Source: an uncultured Rickettsiales bacterium (GTDB lineage Bacteria; Pseudomonadota; Alphaproteobacteria; Rs-D84). From it: a stretch of 64,000 nucleotides of DNA. The notes under the pieces are model-generated. The model did not search any database and was not told the DNA's origin. It saw only the letters and a list, made by a program, of their open reading frames with translations. The DNA lies in contig URBZ01000005.1 in assembly GCA_900546225.1 (NCBI GenBank), positions 5,773-69,772 of the forward strand. The letters run 5' to 3'. The translations under genes were made by a program, and so were the position numbers. Below are positions 61,519 through 64,000 of the stretch, in pieces. Position 1 is the first letter of the stretch. Every line of letters begins with the position of its first letter.

Positions 61519-62289
61519 ATGCATAAGAATGGCGAACCTTTTATCACAGCCCAGAATTTGACCATCGCGTATGGCCCGCGTGTTATCGTGCGCGACATTG
61601 ACTTTACCGTCAATCGTGGCGATATATTCGTCATTATGGGTGGCAGCGGCAGTGGTAAAAGCACGATTATGAAAACCCTGATTGGTCTGAAACAGCCAGA
61701 CAGCGGGGTTGTTATGGTGGGTAACACCGACCTGTGGCGGGCGGACGGTGCGACGCGAAATAAAATTCTGGAAACGTTTGGCATATCGTTCCAATCGGGC
61801 GCGTTGTTTTCATCAATGACGGTTGGGGAAAATGTCGCCCTGCCCATGGAATTGCAGACGAAAATGTCATCGCAGCAGATTGCACGTCGGGTGGCGGAAA
61901 AACTGGAATTGGTGGGCTTGGCTGATGCGCGCGATTTATACCCGACGGAAATCAGTGGTGGTATGATAAAGCGTGCGGCATTGGCGCGCGCGTTGGCGTT
62001 AAATCCAGAAATCGTGTTTTTTGATGAACCGTCGGCGGGCCTTGACCCAATACGATCAAAGCAGTTGGACGATTTAATTGTGCATATCAATCGTGCGGGC
62101 ACGACAATCGTGATGGTGACACACGAATTGGATTCAATTATGTCCATTGCGACAAATTCTATCTATATCGATGCGGCGACGCATTCCATTGCGGGACGCG
62201 GCGCACCACAGAAATTATTGGCAACAACCAAGAACCGCGAAATCATTGAATTTTTGACACGCGGCAACACAAAGGGGCAGAAATGTTAA
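61519..62289 (+). CDS. mlaF: MlaF-family ABC transporter ATP-binding protein
   Basis: The 256-residue ATPase powers the MCE lipid transporter. It has Walker A GGSGSGKSTIMKTLIG, Q-loop FQSGALFSSMTVGENVALPM, the signature ISGGMIKRAALARALALNPE, Walker B IVFFDEPSAGLDP and the switch His in VMVTHELDS. The GGM signature is typical of MlaF. ATG 61519 is chosen; a TTG at 61498 would overlap mlaE. It overlaps mlaD by seven bases. Confidence 0.95.
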   Translation: MHKNGEPFITAQNLTIAYGPRVIVRDIDFTVNRGDIFVIMGGSGSGKSTIMKTLIGLKQPDSGVVMVGNTDLWRADGATRNKILETFGISFQSGALFSSMTVGENVALPMELQTKMSSQQIARRVAEKLELVGLADARDLYPTEISGGMIKRAALARALALNPEIVFFDEPSAGLDPIRSKQLDDLIVHINRAGTTIVMVTHELDSIMSIATNSIYIDAATHSIAGRGAPQKLLATTKNREIIEFLTRGNTKGQKC

Positions 62290-63068
62290 AACCAAACAAA
62301 CGCGCGGTCGGCGCATTCATGGTATTTGGACTGGTACTGATTATCGCGGCACTGGGGTTCTTTTTCGGTGGGCGATTGACCCGCAACGAAATGACACCCG
62401 TATTGTTTTTCGAAGGATCGGTCAGCGGGCTGTCCGTTGGGTCACAGGTGTATTTTCGTGGTGTCCCCGTGGGCAAGGTTGAAAGGATTCAACTGATGCC
62501 GAACAGCGAAGATAAAATTATCATTCCGGTGTATATCACTTTTGATCCAAAGGTTGTGACCAGTGCAACACAGGCCGCGGTGGATTCTGTGGGCGACACG
62601 AAATGGCTGGACGCGCTGGTTGCGCACGGGTTAAAAGGGAAACTGCAAAGCCAAAGTGTCTTGACCGGACAAATGATGATTGAATTGGATTTCTATCCGC
62701 AATATCCGGCGAAATTCTTGGCGAAAAAGTACGGAATCAATGATCCAGAAATTCCAACCGTGCCGTCGATATTCGACGAATTGTCCCAGAATCTGCAAAA
62801 GATTCCATTGCAAGATATTTCGAACAACACCAATGCATTGTTGCAAAATCTGAACCAGACAATTCCGGAACTGTTGCAACAGACAACCACGGCGGTGGCG
62901 GGAATCAACCGCGTTGTAAATGCGTTGGGCGAACCGGTATCGACCAGCATTACCGATTTGAACAAAATGATTCGCGACGTCAGCGACGCCGCACAGGCGG
63001 TGTCACGACTGAGTGATTACTTGGAACGTCACCCCGAAGCATTACTGAAAGGCAAAGGAGGTTATTGA
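62283..63068 (+). CDS. mlaD: MlaD-family MCE-domain lipid-binding protein
   Basis: The 261-residue periplasmic protein is anchored by one N-terminal segment (GAFMVFGLVLIIAALGFFFG) and carries an MCE domain (LFFEGSVSGLSVGSQVYFRG, VPVGKVERIQLM) that forms the hexameric lipid ring. The C-terminal half is helical with Gln/Asn-rich stretches (LLQNLNQTIPELLQQTTTAV). The stop TGA shares one base with the next ATG. Confidence 0.94.
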   Translation: MLKPNKRAVGAFMVFGLVLIIAALGFFFGGRLTRNEMTPVLFFEGSVSGLSVGSQVYFRGVPVGKVERIQLMPNSEDKIIIPVYITFDPKVVTSATQAAVDSVGDTKWLDALVAHGLKGKLQSQSVLTGQMMIELDFYPQYPAKFLAKKYGINDPEIPTVPSIFDELSQNLQKIPLQDISNNTNALLQNLNQTIPELLQQTTTAVAGINRVVNALGEPVSTSITDLNKMIRDVSDAAQAVSRLSDYLERHPEALLKGKGGY

Positions 63069-63676
63069 TGAAAAGCAAAATTTTGGTTGTATCCACCGCA
63101 TGTTTGGCACTGGCGGGTTGCTTTGGTGGCCATACCAGTCCACAATCGCGTTTTTATGGCCTGACAACGCCGACTGTTGCGTCCCAGACACGCGGCCCGT
63201 CGACCGTTACAAACATCGCCATTGACACGGTTTCTGTGCCGCAATCGGTTGCGCGCCCCCAGATGGTTGTGCGTCACAATGATTCAACGGAAATCACATT
63301 GGCGGAATTTGACCGCTGGATTGAAAATCTGGATGCCGCCCTGCCCGTGGTGATTTCTGAAAACATGAATATGTACGCAAAGAATATCAGCGCACGCCCG
63401 TCACGCATTGGCACGCGCAAGGCCGCGAAATACAATGTGTCGATTGAATTTGTGCGATTTGATACGGTTGAAAATGGCGACATCACATTGTCGGCATGGT
63501 GGTTGGTCACAAACGACCGTGGTGACGTGATGGTTCAGAAAAAGAACACATTCACCGCACCGACCCCACATGACGCATCGGGCGCGCCGGACTATGACGC
63601 AATCGTCGCCACACAGAGCAAGTTGATTGCAAAACTGTCCTATAAAATCGCCGATACGATTTCTGAATTGAAATAA
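63068..63676 (+). CDS. ABC-type transport auxiliary lipoprotein, PqiC/YmbA-like (DUF330)
   Basis: The 202-residue product has a lipoprotein signal (VVSTACLALAGC, lipobox Cys) and the PF03886 pattern: SRFYGLTTP near the start, TNIAIDTVSVPQSVARPQMV, VRHNDSTEITLAEFDRWIEN and LDAALPVVISENM. PqiC-like lipoproteins bridge MCE complexes to the outer membrane. GGAGG lies six bases before ATG. Last gene of the operon. Confidence 0.9.
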   Translation: MKSKILVVSTACLALAGCFGGHTSPQSRFYGLTTPTVASQTRGPSTVTNIAIDTVSVPQSVARPQMVVRHNDSTEITLAEFDRWIENLDAALPVVISENMNMYAKNISARPSRIGTRKAAKYNVSIEFVRFDTVENGDITLSAWWLVTNDRGDVMVQKKNTFTAPTPHDASGAPDYDAIVATQSKLIAKLSYKIADTISELK

Positions 63677-63706
63677 AGTGATGTGCGCGCTGCGCGCGGA
63701 TTTACC

Positions 63707-63758
63707 CACTGGATTGCCGCGCGTCGCTGCGCTTGCTCGCAATGACAGAGATTCTAGA
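63707..63758. repeat. Interspersed palindromic repeat, copy 3
   Basis: ACTGGATTGCCGCG, CTCGCAATGACAGA and TTCTAG; same family as copies 1 and 2, and inverted relative to copy 4. Confidence 0.75.
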
Positions 63759-63783
63759 TAGCGACACACGTGCCTAGAACATA

Positions 63784-63916
63784 CTAAGTTCCCCTCCGTT
63801 GAATGGGTGTCGCGAATGCGACGGAGTGGTCGGGAGAGCGCATAATTATAGATTGATGCTTTCGGACAAAAGACCACCTCCCCCTTCGGGTACTCCTCCA
63901 CAGGAGGAGAACTTAG
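63784..63916. repeat. Inverted-repeat element bounded by CTAAGTTC...GAACTTAG
   Basis: CTAAGTTCCCCTCC at 63784 faces GGAGGAGAACTTAG at 63903. The interior includes GACGGAG and CTCCTCCACAGGAGGAG, similar to the element inside ssrA. It looks like a small non-autonomous palindromic element. Confidence 0.7.
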
Positions 63917-63940
63917 CCCGCAACGAGAATGATTTTCTCA

Positions 63941-63990
63941 TTCTAGAAACACTGTCATTGCGAGGAATGAAATGACGAAGCAATCCAGTG
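63941..63990. repeat. Interspersed palindromic repeat, copy 4 (inverted)
   Basis: TTCTAGAAACACTGTCATTG, then GACGAAGCAATCCAGTG, the reverse complement of the copy-1 consensus. Confidence 0.75.
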
Positions 63991-64000
63991 AATAAAAAAG

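Larger units (their letters stand above)
63677..64000. other. Gene-free right end containing nested palindromic repeats
   Basis: No supported gene in these 324 bases; frames here are short and run through the inverted repeats listed separately. The window ends inside this intergenic stretch. Confidence 0.7.

Overview
The window looks like a compact chromosome segment from an uncultured, probably host- or gut-associated alphaproteobacterium with a streamlined genome. Supporting this lineage are a circularly permuted (two-piece) tmRNA gene, a TrcR/DUF1013 regulator, a DUF2155 protein, an AddA-type helicase, an alphaproteobacterial-style Xre regulator, and an Mla-type lipid transporter with an auxiliary lipoprotein. 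Rubrerythrin and a 1-Cys-type peroxiredoxin fit an anaerobic or microaerobic life. The lineage and lifestyle are inferences. There is no rRNA, CRISPR array, prophage or transposase.

Layout. 1-4.1 kb: 3' end of dnaE overlapping rsmH, then two unknown small proteins. 4.1-6.7 kb: a large secreted Cys-containing protein. 6.7-15.1 kb: Xre regulator, gpmI, divergent tadA/rsmD, rplY, dnaK, a phosphofructokinase and a LysM protein. 15.1-18.1 kb: tRNA-Gly with a duplicated 3' end, then rpsP-rimM-(two small ORFs)-trmD-rplS. 18.2-22.4 kb: envelope proteins, tsaD, a possible Cys-His-Asp enzyme and xseA. 22.4-27.2 kb: recN and a split addA. 27.3-36.7 kb: a coiled-coil membrane protein, rpoD, trcR, a fused accD-accA, an IHF/HU protein, peroxiredoxin, an alkyltransferase-like protein, tRNA-Ser and amiC. 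36.7-43.9 kb: a second secreted Cys protein, frameshifted prfB, a kinase-fold protein without the usual catalytic Asp, tRNA-Arg, rubrerythrin, obgE and ssrA. 44-49.5 kb: a Lon-like ATPase with no protease domain, tsaB, rimI, a GHSHG protein, a Pif1/RecD-like helicase and a CAT-anticodon tRNA. 49.6-59.9 kb: a giant Cys-rich surface protein, a flavoprotein, a lipase-like hydrolase and a small Cys-rich secreted protein. 60-64 kb: ybaK, the mlaE-mlaF-mlaD-pqiC-like lipid transport operon, and a nest of palindromic repeats.

Themes. Most genes are housekeeping functions in translation, repair and envelope upkeep. Against that background several features stand out. Many promoters have the form TTGNNN (often TTGCAA), a 16-18 nt spacer and a TATAAT-like box, and in at least seven cases the start codon lies 6-7 nt after the -10 box, which predicts leaderless mRNAs. 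The primary sigma factor lacks the first tryptophan of its usual WW pair. The tmRNA spacer contains a palindromic repeat. Several familiar proteins are remodelled: Lon without its peptidase domain, AddA split into helicase and nuclease, and AccD fused to AccA. A set of secreted Cys-rich proteins, one of about 2,440 residues, probably forms the distinctive cell-surface repertoire.
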